Part shown: positions 1 through 7,096 of the stretch, in pieces | Layout: every line of letters starts with the position of its first letter | Numbering within the stretch: the stretch's first letter is position 1 | Assembly (NCBI GenBank): GCA_964630455.1 | Contig: CAZVVA010000162.1 | Span: forward strand, 1-8,638 | Reading direction: 5' to 3' | Length of the DNA stretch: 8,638 nt | Source: JAUWMI01 sp964630455 | GTDB taxonomy: Bacteria > Sumerlaeota > Sumerlaeia > MWCT01 > JAUWMI01 | Notes under the pieces: generated by a model | Databases searched by the model: none | Told to the model about the DNA's origin: nothing | The model's input: the letters and a program-made list of their open reading frames with translations, nothing else | Made by a program: the position numbers and the translations under genes

Positions 1-58
1 AATTACCCGTGTACAATACGTGTGAAGTTACAATCCTTCGCACCTTCCGCAACATACC

Positions 59-1786
59 TTATGTGTCCCCATAGTCAATAAATTCGTCTTCCATGGTCAC
101 TCGCAGTACTTCGTCAATGGTGGTGATTCCCGCTTTGATTTTACTCCACCCGTCGTGGCGAATCGGACGCATTCCGTGTCTGATAGCTTCCTGACGGAGG
201 ATGTTTGCCGCCGTACGATCTACTATCAAGCGTCTGAGGCTCTCATTTATTTTCACCATTTCATACACAGCAGTTCGGCCCCGATAGCCCGTATAGCGAC
301 ACTTTTCACACCCAATCGGTCGCATAAACTCTATCTGCGATACATCATCACGCTGCACGTTTATTTTATTCACAATCTCTATTTGTGGCTGATAAACTGC
401 TTTACAATCCGGGCACAACAGCCGCACCAGCCGCTGTGCGACAATAGCTTCCACCGACGAGGAAAGCAGAAAAGGCTCGATCCCCATGTCAAGCAAGCGC
501 GTAACAGCACCGCAGGCATCATTTGTATGCAACGTGGAAAACACCAGATGTCCTGTCAGCGCTGTCCGAATAGTGATCTCAGCGGTTTCTTGGTCCCGAG
601 TCTCACCAACCATGATAATATCCGGATCCTGGCGCAAAACTGTCCGCAAGCAGCGCCCAAACGTCAGCCCGATCTGCGGCTGCACTTGTATCTGCGTTAC
701 CCCCCGAATCCGATACTCGATAGGATCCTCAATGGTGATAATTTTTTTCTCAACACTATTAATTTCGCTGAGCGCAGCATAGAGGGTGGTTGATTTGCCA
801 CTTCCGGTTGGCCCTGTTACCAGGATAATCCCATGAGGTTTCTTGATCGTCTCCCGAAGCAGCATGATGTGATGCTCGTCAAATCCCAGCCGATCAATAC
901 GGCACAAGTCGGAATCTCGGCTCAAAACCCGAATGCTAATACTCTCACCGTACGGTGTGGGCACAGAAGAGACGCGCAAGTCATAATCCATATCGCCCAT
1001 TTTCACTTTGATTTTCCCATCTTGTGGAAGCCGTCGCTCAGCAATGTTCAGATCAGCCATGATCTTAAGTCGCGAAATAATCGCCGATTGAAACCGTTTG
1101 ATTGACGACGGTATGGCCGCCTCATAGAGCACCCCATCAATTCGGTATCGAATGCGCAATTCCTTCTCGAGCGGTTCAACATGAATATCCGTTGCCCGAT
1201 CGGTGAAGGACTCGGCAATGATCTGGTTGACAAATCGCACGATCGAGGCATCTTCGGCCATTTGATCAATGTCTTCGACGTCTTTCCTCTCAACCTCCAG
1301 AACCTCCGCCGTCTCGCCGTTCATCATTTCTTCAACCGTATCAGCGCCTATGCCGTAGTATTTCTTGATTGCATCGTCAATTTCCTTTGTTGAACTAATA
1401 ACTGGCTCGATCTCAGTTTTCAGGGCCAGGCGCAGGTCGTCCAGCACGTGAATATTCAGCGGATCGTTTGTTGCCACTTTCAGTGTGCCGTCCTGATGTG
1501 CAACGGGAATAAGACGATAATGGGTGACGAGCTTTGCGGGTATCTTTTCAATGACTTGCTTTTGAATTTCCACCTCGCTAATCTTGACAAATGGAATCGC
1601 CAATTGCTGAGACAGAGCGCGAAGGACATCGTCCTCGCTTGAGAACCCCATTTTCATCAGTATACTGCCTATTCGATCGCCCGATTTCCTATGCTCGCGC
1701 AAAGCCATCTCCAGGTCATTGGGATCCAGCTTTCCCATTGCAACAAGTATTTGTCCTAGCAGATTCTCCTGGGCGTGCATCATCAT
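59..1786 (-). CDS. GspE/PilB-family type II secretion / type IV pilus assembly ATPase
   Basis: This 575-residue cytoplasmic ATPase should power polymerisation of a type IV pilus or type II secretion pseudopilus. Residues 9-61 form an MshEN-type N-terminal domain made of two 24-residue motifs with a 5-residue spacer. The core has D200-I-H202-V-E204, an Arg-rich segment ending in PQDGK (251-258), Walker A GPTGSGKST (325-333), the Asp box around IEDPIEY (352-358), Walker B with the glutamate of GETRD (E395) and the His box ending in STLHTND (417-423). A C-terminal zinc-binding cysteine set follows: C458-x2-C461 and C493-x2-C496. This layout is that of extension/assembly ATPases, not the retraction ATPase PilT. 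The length is PilB-like, but GspE cannot be excluded because no pilin, GspF/PilC or secretin gene is in the window. The start is a run of three ATG codons; a GAGG nine bases upstream favours the first. Confidence 0.95.
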   Translation of the reverse strand: MMMHAQENLLGQILVAMGKLDPNDLEMALREHRKSGDRIGSILMKMGFSSEDDVLRALSQQLAIPFVKISEVEIQKQVIEKIPAKLVTHYRLIPVAHQDGTLKVATNDPLNIHVLDDLRLALKTEIEPVISSTKEIDDAIKKYYGIGADTVEEMMNGETAEVLEVERKDVEDIDQMAEDASIVRFVNQIIAESFTDRATDIHVEPLEKELRIRYRIDGVLYEAAIPSSIKRFQSAIISRLKIMADLNIAERRLPQDGKIKVKMGDMDYDLRVSSVPTPYGESISIRVLSRDSDLCRIDRLGFDEHHIMLLRETIKKPHGIILVTGPTGSGKSTTLYAALSEINSVEKKIITIEDPIEYRIRGVTQIQVQPQIGLTFGRCLRTVLRQDPDIIMVGETRDQETAEITIRTALTGHLVFSTLHTNDACGAVTRLLDMGIEPFLLSSSVEAIVAQRLVRLLCPDCKAVYQPQIEIVNKINVQRDDVSQIEFMRPIGCEKCRYTGYRGRTAVYEMVKINESLRRLIVDRTAANILRQEAIRHGMRPIRHDGWSKIKAGITTIDEVLRVTMEDEFIDYGDT

Positions 1787-1795
1787 CGCTTTTGG

Positions 1796-1799
1796 CCTC
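1796..1799 (-). promoter_or_regulatory. Weak ribosome binding site (GAGG) of the assembly ATPase gene
   Basis: On the minus strand GAGG lies nine bases before the first of three consecutive in-frame ATG codons. Spacing to the second and third would be 12 and 15 bases, so the first ATG (1784-1786) is the best-supported start. Confidence 0.5.
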
Positions 1800-1865
1800 G
1801 CTTTATATTTATTGTGCGCATACCATGCTGCCCCGTACTTTTATCCCAACAAATTATATGCATGA

Positions 1866-1896
1866 AGTATACCAGTCTCTTATCGGCTAAGTCCAA
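1866..1896 (-). promoter_or_regulatory. Candidate sigma-70-type promoter of the assembly ATPase gene
   Basis: Reading the minus strand, TTGGAC (1896-1891) is followed after 19 bases by TATACT (1871-1866), which is preceded by TGG, an extended -10 arrangement. The spacer is longer than the ideal 17. A second -10-like hexamer, TATAAT, lies just downstream (1858-1853) but has no good -35 partner. Transcription would start about 70 to 80 bases before the ATPase start codon. This is an inference from consensus matching only. Confidence 0.4.
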
Positions 1897-1946
1897 TTTT
1901 TCCAATAGCCTCGTAAGTCGCCAAAAGGAATCCATGGAGAATGATC

Positions 1947-1982
1947 TCTTAGGCATAAACCACTGATATCACATGCCTTAGA
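1947..1982. repeat. Imperfect inverted repeat, 10-base arms, 16-base loop
   Basis: The arms TCTTAGGCAT (1947-1956) and ATGCCTTAGA (1973-1982) pair at nine of ten positions. The loop contains an 8-base palindrome, TGATATCA (1964-1971). No T run follows on either strand, so it is not a standard intrinsic terminator. It could be an operator, an mRNA hairpin separating the TPR and ATPase messages, or chance. Confidence 0.5.
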
Positions 1983-2120
1983 AAGTACGAGCATTCCGCG
2001 TCCCTGCGGGTACAGGCAAGATTTTTCTTCACTCTATAGACTGGAGACAAGCCAAAAAGGTGAGGGGAGCACGAAGGAATTGTGAAATCACTGTTCGCGA
2101 GATCGGGTTTTCACAACTCC

Positions 2121-3776
2121 TCACCATGTGCGGCGCCTTGTGGGTGGAAGACGGAGTGGCACAGGATTCTCAAGGGCGTAGAGCCTGGCCCTGGCATCGC
2201 GCAGTTTATTTGTCAGATCCTCCTGGTTCATCTCTGCCAGAGCAGGGTTAAGTTGCAATGCGCTTTCCCAGGCAAAAATCGCCCGGCGTAAATACTTGAT
2301 CGCCTCTTGTTTCTCGCTAATGATGTGAACCGAGCGAAGCCGCTCTGAGCTATAAAGCGCACTGATGTAACTCTCAGCGCGTGCAAAATACTCATTGCCG
2401 CGCTGAGCAAGGACGCGGGCATTTTGCGCGGCAATACGGTGCTCGCGCGCTAAATCATTCTCGGCCTTGCTGATCAATTCCGATGCCTGCTCGATCACTC
2501 GTGACGCTTTCGGGTATTCGTCAATGATGTCTCGGGTCATTTTGATCACGACTTCGTATTGCTTGTCACCATAAAAAAACAATGCTTCGTTCAAATCCTC
2601 CTGCGCATAGAGATTCAGCATTTGCTGCGCTTTTTGGTTCTCACGGTCTTCAATCAAAACTCGTTTCAGTTCTTTTTTTGCAAACCTGTGTAAACCCCTG
2701 TCACGACAGAATTTCGCCAGCTCCACGCGCCCATCGTAATCATCCGGACCAAGCTTCAGCGACCGTGACGCGTATTGATAAACGTAAACTGGAGTTGGAT
2801 CCACGTTGGGAAAAGTGTCCATATAAAGCTGATAGTAGTAAATCGCCTTTTCATAGTCCGTCCGCGATGCGTAGTCCTGCGAGAGGCGTTGCGATATACT
2901 CGCTAATCGCTCTGGTAAATATGTCCCTCTAAAGTTCCCGAGCTTGTAAGCTTGCAAATAGTATGGAAGAGCCGAATCCAGATCTTTTTTTCGATAATAC
3001 GCATCAGCCAGCTTGAGCAAGACAACCGCATCATTTGGATTTATTTCAATCTTACGCTCATAAATCGGAATGACCTGATCTATTTTGGTGGGGTCGCCTT
3101 CCCAGAGAGCCACGAGCCGATCAAATGCCTTGACGTTGTTTGGCTCCAACGTAAGGACTTTCTGAAACAACGTGCTGGCCTCTTCGCGATTAAGCCGATC
3201 TTCCTGGTAGAGTCCCCAACGAAAATAGACATCCGCCAGAGCACGGTTTATCTCCTCAGTCTGTTCGTTGGTCGGCCCCATCTTTTCGCCACGCTTAAGA
3301 AGCGCTTCCGCCTGGTCGTACTCGTCATTTTCCGTCAACTTCCGGGCCTCACTGACTATCTCGCCAATGCGTTCGATTCTGCGCTTTTGCTCCTCGGCTT
3401 CCTGCCTGGCGATTTCACTTTTTGCCAGGGCGATACGTGCTTTGATGTCGATGTCGCCTGGATGGAGATTCAGCGCCTTTTCGTATTCCTCCACGGCACG
3501 CTGAAAATTACCACTGGCCAGATGCTGATCTCCAATTTTGAGATGGCCGACGTAAGAATCTTCTTTTTCAATCCGTTGCAGCCGATCTCGTGCGATTTTT
3601 ACGCCGCCCATACTATTGATGAACATAATATTCTCAGGTTCATTCGGGACATCCTCTACAATACCTTCTTTACGCTCGCCGCTTTTGAGAATAATGACAT
3701 CACCAAACGACGATGAAAGCGCTAACGCGCACACAACGCCAGAAATAATGGCACCATATTTAAACAGTTGTCCCAT
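2121..3776 (-). CDS. Exported TPR-repeat protein with small N-terminal beta domain
   Basis: The protein has 551 residues. Residues 1-25 look like a Sec signal peptide: Lys6, a hydrophobic stretch 8-20, then small residues with likely cleavage near G25. The residues before C16 (G-V-V) do not make a good lipobox, so a soluble periplasmic or envelope protein is more likely than a lipoprotein. Residues 26-72 look like a compact beta domain (strand-like VIILKSGERKEG, then a MGGVKIARDRLQRI-type end), often seen at the front of exported proteins. TPR-like helical pairs follow at about 77-110, 138-171, 180-213, 214-247, 248-281, 290-326 and 489-512, with a charged helix near 121-147 and a basic tail, TRRRTW. 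TPRs bind other proteins; the partner is unknown. The neighbouring ATPase suggests, but does not prove, a role in pilus or secretion assembly. It has a strong own promoter and RBS. Confidence 0.85.
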   Translation of the reverse strand: MGQLFKYGAIISGVVCALALSSSFGDVIILKSGERKEGIVEDVPNEPENIMFINSMGGVKIARDRLQRIEKEDSYVGHLKIGDQHLASGNFQRAVEEYEKALNLHPGDIDIKARIALAKSEIARQEAEEQKRRIERIGEIVSEARKLTENDEYDQAEALLKRGEKMGPTNEQTEEINRALADVYFRWGLYQEDRLNREEASTLFQKVLTLEPNNVKAFDRLVALWEGDPTKIDQVIPIYERKIEINPNDAVVLLKLADAYYRKKDLDSALPYYLQAYKLGNFRGTYLPERLASISQRLSQDYASRTDYEKAIYYYQLYMDTFPNVDPTPVYVYQYASRSLKLGPDDYDGRVELAKFCRDRGLHRFAKKELKRVLIEDRENQKAQQMLNLYAQEDLNEALFFYGDKQYEVVIKMTRDIIDEYPKASRVIEQASELISKAENDLAREHRIAAQNARVLAQRGNEYFARAESYISALYSSERLRSVHIISEKQEAIKYLRRAIFAWESALQLNPALAEMNQEDLTNKLRDARARLYALENPVPLRLPPTRRRTW

Positions 3777-3781
3777 GGTCC

Positions 3782-3788
3782 CTCACCT
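3782..3788 (-). promoter_or_regulatory. Ribosome binding site (AGGTGAG) of the TPR protein gene
   Basis: AGGTGAG lies five bases before the ATG at 3774-3776 on the minus strand. This is the strongest Shine-Dalgarno match in the left half of the window, and it fixes the start in front of the signal peptide. Confidence 0.75.
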
Positions 3789-3831
3789 ATTTGCTAAAGT
3801 TGATTCTGCTGCTCTTTTATCTAGTGTTACT

Positions 3832-3861
3832 CTTATAATTTAAGACCCCCTACAGTGTCAA
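3832..3861 (-). promoter_or_regulatory. Strong sigma-70-type promoter of the TPR protein gene
   Basis: On the minus strand a perfect -35 hexamer, TTGACA (3861-3856), is followed after 18 bases by TATAAG (3837-3832, five of six consensus bases). Reading TTATAA as the -10 gives a 17-base spacer. Transcription would start near 3825, giving a leader of roughly 50 bases. It lies in the 175-base gap after the glycosyltransferase gene, so the TPR gene need not depend on transcription from it. Confidence 0.7.
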
Positions 3862-3924
3862 TTGTTTTGCTCCCTTACAGGTGATTCCCCAGCGGTTAGG
3901 CATTCGGCTCATACATTTTCTCTA

Positions 3925-3940
3925 GCGCCAGATCGGGCGC
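3925..3940 (-). repeat. Short GC-rich hairpin after the glycosyltransferase stop
   Basis: GCGCC and GGCGC form perfect 5-base arms around a 6-base loop, 11 bases after the glycosyltransferase stop codon on the minus strand. The following bases (TAGAGAAAATG) are A-rich, not T-rich. If it terminates transcription it is not a classical intrinsic terminator; it may only protect the mRNA end. Confidence 0.3.
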
Positions 3941-3951
3941 AGAGCCTCTTC

Positions 3952-5547
3952 TCATGGGGAGGCACGTCGGTAGAGCACAACGTCGCACCATTTCAACCCG
4001 CCGGAAAACCGCCGCTCCTTCTCCTTGATCCACCCGGAGGCAAGCCACCTGCTCTCCAATCTCTGGAGCCAGTCGCGGTTGTCAAAGGACCAATCCGAGA
4101 CGATGAGCCAGAGGTGTGTTGCTTGTGCCAATTGCGCCGGTCGCACGAGAATTTTCCCCTTGCCCGCCAGAAGCCGAACGATTAGCGAGACGCGCTGGGA
4201 ATTAAGAATATATTCGCGATCAGCGTGTGCCCGATCATAATATAGGAATGGCATAAAGGAAAAAGGATTGGCATGGACAACCAGATCCTCGGCTCGCCTT
4301 GACTCTGCTACGTAATTGTAGGCCGGCATGGTAACGTCACGAATGTCCAGCGAAAGATACGTCTTTGACGATAAGTAGAAAAAGCATGTCAGAAAAATCA
4401 ATATCCCCCCAGCAACGACCCGTGATCGCATATGCACCAGTCCAAGGCTGAGCAGGAGAAATACTATTGGCAGGTAAATAATGAAACACCGGCTATAGAG
4501 ACGACCGTGCAACTGGACATGCACCAGCGTCAGGACGAGCGGAACGGCAAGTGCGCAGATGAGAAAACACCGCCAGGAGGCCTGACTCCAAAGCTGCTTT
4601 GCACCCTGCAGACTAACAATTATCAACACGACAAGAAAAACAGGTAGCTCCACATACCAAAACAAAGTGGAAAATGGATTGAATGATAACTGTATTCCGA
4701 TCGGCACCCATGGGACCAGACCTAGCAGCGGGTCGAACAGATATTCGTGCATGCGGCCAATTGTCAGCCCGCCACGTTCAAACGAATGTACACCCATAAG
4801 CACGTTATTCAACAGGTGAGTAAAGAAGGTCTCGATCCACGGAAGGTAAAGGATCACAATCAGCACCAGACACGTTAGGGCTTTCCGCAGAGCAACCTCG
4901 GTTTTGAGCCCGCGCCCGATAAGATCAATCAGAACATAAAGAAGCAGCCCACCAATGAGAAACAGGCTGTAATAGTGCGTATACAGGCAGAGTGCCGCAG
5001 TCACCACGAATAGCGCCATATGGCTATGAGCGAGCGACCGCACATAGAGCAGCGCTGCGTATATCATCATCGCCGATAGAAACGCCAGCAGGCTGTACAT
5101 GCGAATCTCTTGCGAATAGTGAATTTCTGCTGGTGAGACTGCCAGGAAGAACATCAGCAGGAGGCCAACATACACACCGAAAAACCGCTTGCCAATCAGG
5201 TATCCCGCGATGAGGGCAAGCATTCCGAACACAACCGATAATCCGCGTAACCAGGCCGCGCTGGAGCCAAGATACAACCAGACATGGAGCAGAAGAAAAT
5301 AGAGCGGCGGATGCACGTCCATCTTGAGCAGGGGGAGCATTTGCCCAAGGGAACGTGAGGCAAAATTGTAGCTGAACCCCTCGTCACTCCACACGCTCAT
5401 TGCTCCCAGATGCGATACTCGCAACAGTACCCCAAGAAGAAAAATGAGCCCCCAGAGCAACAGGACGTAAGGCCCTGTATTGCCTGCGAAGTCTCCAAAG
5501 CGCTGGCTATCTGTCCTGTCTGGCACGCTTGTTATAGCTCCTTTCAT
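3952..5547 (-). CDS. GT39/ArnT-like integral membrane glycosyltransferase (GT-C fold)
   Basis: This 531-residue inner-membrane protein probably transfers a sugar from a polyprenyl-phosphate donor to an envelope acceptor (lipid, glycan or protein) on the periplasmic face. The first membrane segment is at about 26-47. The following loop carries W53-S-D55-E56, the acidic pair typical of the first periplasmic loop of GT39/ArnT enzymes and the likely catalytic or metal site. Then come D77-V-H-P-P-L-Y, SQEIRMY (145-151) and YTHYYSLF (189-196), all recurrent in this family. Some ten or more hydrophobic segments follow, the last near 377-393, and residues 394-531 form a soluble C-terminal domain. Donor and acceptor cannot be told from sequence. 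It is divergent from the oxidoreductase gene. The start is uncertain: the ATG has a poor RBS, whereas AGGAG inside the first codons points to GTG at 5526, giving 524 residues. Confidence 0.87.
   Translation of the reverse strand: MKGAITSVPDRTDSQRFGDFAGNTGPYVLLLWGLIFLLGVLLRVSHLGAMSVWSDEGFSYNFASRSLGQMLPLLKMDVHPPLYFLLLHVWLYLGSSAAWLRGLSVVFGMLALIAGYLIGKRFFGVYVGLLLMFFLAVSPAEIHYSQEIRMYSLLAFLSAMMIYAALLYVRSLAHSHMALFVVTAALCLYTHYYSLFLIGGLLLYVLIDLIGRGLKTEVALRKALTCLVLIVILYLPWIETFFTHLLNNVLMGVHSFERGGLTIGRMHEYLFDPLLGLVPWVPIGIQLSFNPFSTLFWYVELPVFLVVLIIVSLQGAKQLWSQASWRCFLICALAVPLVLTLVHVQLHGRLYSRCFIIYLPIVFLLLSLGLVHMRSRVVAGGILIFLTCFFYLSSKTYLSLDIRDVTMPAYNYVAESRRAEDLVVHANPFSFMPFLYYDRAHADREYILNSQRVSLIVRLLAGKGKILVRPAQLAQATHLWLIVSDWSFDNRDWLQRLESRWLASGWIKEKERRFSGGLKWCDVVLYRRASP
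5538..5542 (-). promoter_or_regulatory. AGGAG inside the glycosyltransferase ORF, alternative start
   Basis: AGGAG on the minus strand falls in codons 2-4 of the longest reading frame and lies 11 bases before an in-frame GTG (5526-5524). The upstream ATG at 5547 is preceded only by CCGGCAGC, a weak match. The true start may therefore be Val8. Both starts keep all family motifs. Confidence 0.4.
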
Positions 5548-5831
5548 GCTGCCGGGTTATGCGAGTATCGAAAGATAGATCTCCCGCCCGATTCTAATTC
5601 ATTTCGCACACAGGGTGCGCGCCCAATGTCTGGAGAGCACAAAAGAGCGGGGATTTTTTTTCTCGAATTCAAATTTTTCCTTGCATAATACTAACCATTC
5701 CTTGTAGTGAATTCTTATATTTTTCCCAGACAACGTCAAGAACAAGAACTCCATTCCGTCCATTCACGGTGTGCACGGGGGCATCGTCAGACACCACAGT
5801 AAAAATCACTCTCACACGAAGGACCCTGAAA
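5548..5831. other. 284-base divergent intergenic region
   Basis: It separates the leftward glycosyltransferase gene from the rightward oxidoreductase gene and must hold promoters for both unless the starts differ. It is AT-rich in its middle, with eight consecutive T at 5654-5661 followed by further A/T tracts. A -10-like CATAAT (5694-5699) on the plus strand has no good -35. On the minus strand TTGACG (5738-5733) lies only 14 bases before TATAAG. A small dyad, CGCAC/GTGCG (5605-5619), lies in the glycosyltransferase leader. No confident promoter can be named. Confidence 0.4.
5819..5823 (+). promoter_or_regulatory. Ribosome binding site (AAGGA) setting the oxidoreductase start
   Basis: AAGGA lies eight bases before the ATG at 5832. 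The same frame is open back to a GTG at 5769, but that extension puts 21 unrelated residues before the Rossmann strand and has no comparable RBS, so 5832 is chosen. Confidence 0.75.
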
Positions 5832-6881
5832 ATGGTTAAGCCAAAGATACTTCGCATTGGAATCATTGGAGCAGGGATGTATGCGTGTACCGTCCACATG
5901 CCAGCTTTGAGAAAATTCAAAGAAGTGAGAGTCGTGGCCGTGTGCCGTCACCACAAAGAGCGGCTCAATCAGTTTTGCAAGCTTTTCCATCTTTCCAAAG
6001 GCTATACCAACTACAAGCAGCTCCTGGATAAGGAGCACCTGGACGGCGTTGTAATTTCCAGCCCGCACAGTCTGCATTACGAGCATGCCAAAGCATGCCT
6101 CGAACGCGGTATCCCGGTGTTGATTGAAAAACCCATGACCATAAAAGTAGCTCATGCCAAGGAACTTTTGCAACTTGCCAAAAAGAAACAGATTCCCATA
6201 GTAGTGGGATACAATCGCCACTACTGGGCTAACTATTGCGTGGCAAAAAAGATGATTGAAGACAAGCAGATCGGTGAAATTCGATTCATCAGTGCCCGCT
6301 GGGTAGCTGATATTGAATGGGCGCTGGCCCGTACTGATCCACCTGGCTACTTCCGCACCAAGGCATTTCACAAAGAGGGCGACGCTCCGAATTTCCGCGG
6401 CGATCCTAAACTTGCGGGCGGAGGTATGTTTATTGACGGTGGATCGCATCTTTTGGATGCCATTCTCTGGACCACGGGACTACACCCCCGGCACGTGACT
6501 GCCTTTATGGATAATCGCGGCTTTCAGACCGATTGCGATACCGCGCTCACCATGACCTTCGATAGTGGCGCCATGGCCTCGTGTGCTGTCATGGGAGCCA
6601 CGAAGACGTTTAAATGCCATGAACTGCATATTCACGGCACAAAGGGGTCGATCTTCGTGGATGACTATACCATTTTATACCAGCTCGAGGATCAGAAAGA
6701 GGTACAGATTGTTGATCTTCCGGGCGACAGTAGCTCAACGGCCAATTTCGTCAATGTCCTTTTAGGAAAAGAACACGTCTATTCGACTGCCGAGGACGGG
6801 CTGAAGGCCGTGATTATGGTTGATGCAGTCTATCGCGCCGCCCAAACAGGACAACCTGTTGACATCCACCAATGGGTGTAA
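5832..6881 (+). CDS. Gfo/Idh/MocA-family NAD(P)-dependent oxidoreductase
   Basis: This 349-residue cytoplasmic enzyme is of the glucose-fructose oxidoreductase / inositol dehydrogenase / MocA family, which oxidises or reduces sugars, cyclitols or related compounds with a nicotinamide cofactor. The N-terminal Rossmann fold starts ILRIGIIGAGMYA (6-18). The third glycine of the usual GxGxxG is Ala18, as in some family members. The family lysine is in E99-K100-P101, and the substrate-side motif is G197-G-M-F-I-D202-G-G-S-H206-L-L-D209. The rest (about 125-349) is the alpha/beta substrate domain. There is no twin-arginine or Sec signal, so it is not an exported member. The length is normal and all key residues are present. 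Its position divergent from a glycosyltransferase fits a role in making or modifying a sugar, but that is inference. The substrate is unknown. Confidence 0.93.
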   Translation: MVKPKILRIGIIGAGMYACTVHMPALRKFKEVRVVAVCRHHKERLNQFCKLFHLSKGYTNYKQLLDKEHLDGVVISSPHSLHYEHAKACLERGIPVLIEKPMTIKVAHAKELLQLAKKKQIPIVVGYNRHYWANYCVAKKMIEDKQIGEIRFISARWVADIEWALARTDPPGYFRTKAFHKEGDAPNFRGDPKLAGGGMFIDGGSHLLDAILWTTGLHPRHVTAFMDNRGFQTDCDTALTMTFDSGAMASCAVMGATKTFKCHELHIHGTKGSIFVDDYTILYQLEDQKEVQIVDLPGDSSSTANFVNVLLGKEHVYSTAEDGLKAVIMVDAVYRAAQTGQPVDIHQWV

Positions 6882-6888
6882 GGCGCGA

Positions 6889-6920
6889 GCCACCCACTCC
6901 ATCCGCCAGCCACTCCGCAT
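6889..6920. repeat. Two imperfect 16-base tandem units
   Basis: The units GCCACCCACTCCATCC (6889-6904) and GCCAGCCACTCCGCAT (6905-6920) share eleven of their first twelve bases. They begin eight bases after the oxidoreductase stop. They are too short and few to call a functional repeat. Confidence 0.3.
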
Positions 6921-6939
6921 GGATCTCTTCCGCCCGACA

Positions 6940-6955
6940 GCGGTCGCCTGACCGC
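6940..6955 (+). terminator. Possible weak terminator hairpin after the oxidoreductase gene
   Basis: GCGGTC and GACCGC pair perfectly around the 4-base loop GCCT, 58 bases after the oxidoreductase stop. A T run is missing (GTCTCACCTTG follows), so intrinsic termination would be inefficient. Confidence 0.35.
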
Positions 6956-6973
6956 GTCTCACCTTGTGGAAAC

Positions 6974-6983
6974 CCTAGCTAGG
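6974..6983. repeat. Perfect 10-base palindrome CCTAGCTAGG
   Basis: It is self-complementary over ten bases with no loop, in the gap between the oxidoreductase and the regulator. It could be a protein-binding half of an operator; there is no further support. Confidence 0.3.
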
Positions 6984-7096
6984 AAAAGTGGCGGCAACAA
7001 GATAATTCTAAGCCTAACAATATCATGCGAATGGCTAAGCAATCATTTAGTCCTTTTTTAATTAGAGCGTCAAAAATCCGATTCCCGTCATTTTTT

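Larger units (their letters stand above)
1787..2120. other. 334-base intergenic region between TPR and ATPase genes
   Basis: There is no credible gene on either strand here. It contains, in minus-strand order, the region just after the TPR stop codon, a 36-base imperfect inverted repeat (1947-1982), a promoter-like sequence (1866-1896) partly covered by a dyad with GGCTA/TAGCC arms (1885-1910), and the ATPase leader. No tRNA-like T-arm and no hairpin followed by a T run were seen. The length and promoter content argue that the ATPase gene can be transcribed independently of the TPR gene. Confidence 0.6.

Noticed and set aside
155..793. 212-codon open frame on the plus strand
   Set aside because: It is antisense to the assembly ATPase, whose Walker and cysteine motifs are unmistakable. 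It is a shadow of the same composition.
2026..2034. CTTCACTCT / T-rich stretch before position 2040 as a terminator for the TPR gene
   Set aside because: The nearby GC-rich bases (1994-2010) give only 3- to 4-base stems, and the strand and order of stem and T run do not fit a minus-strand intrinsic terminator.
2082..2291. Small plus-strand frame with AAGGA before a GTG
   Set aside because: It runs mostly antisense into the 3' end of the TPR gene and its translation has no protein-like features; the purine stretch alone is not enough.
2952..3716. 254-codon open frame on the plus strand
   Set aside because: It is antisense to the TPR gene, whose signal peptide, RBS, promoter and repeats all support the minus strand. 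The translated product has no recognisable domain.
5787..6449. 220-codon open frame on the minus strand
   Set aside because: It is antisense to the oxidoreductase, which carries all family motifs and an RBS.
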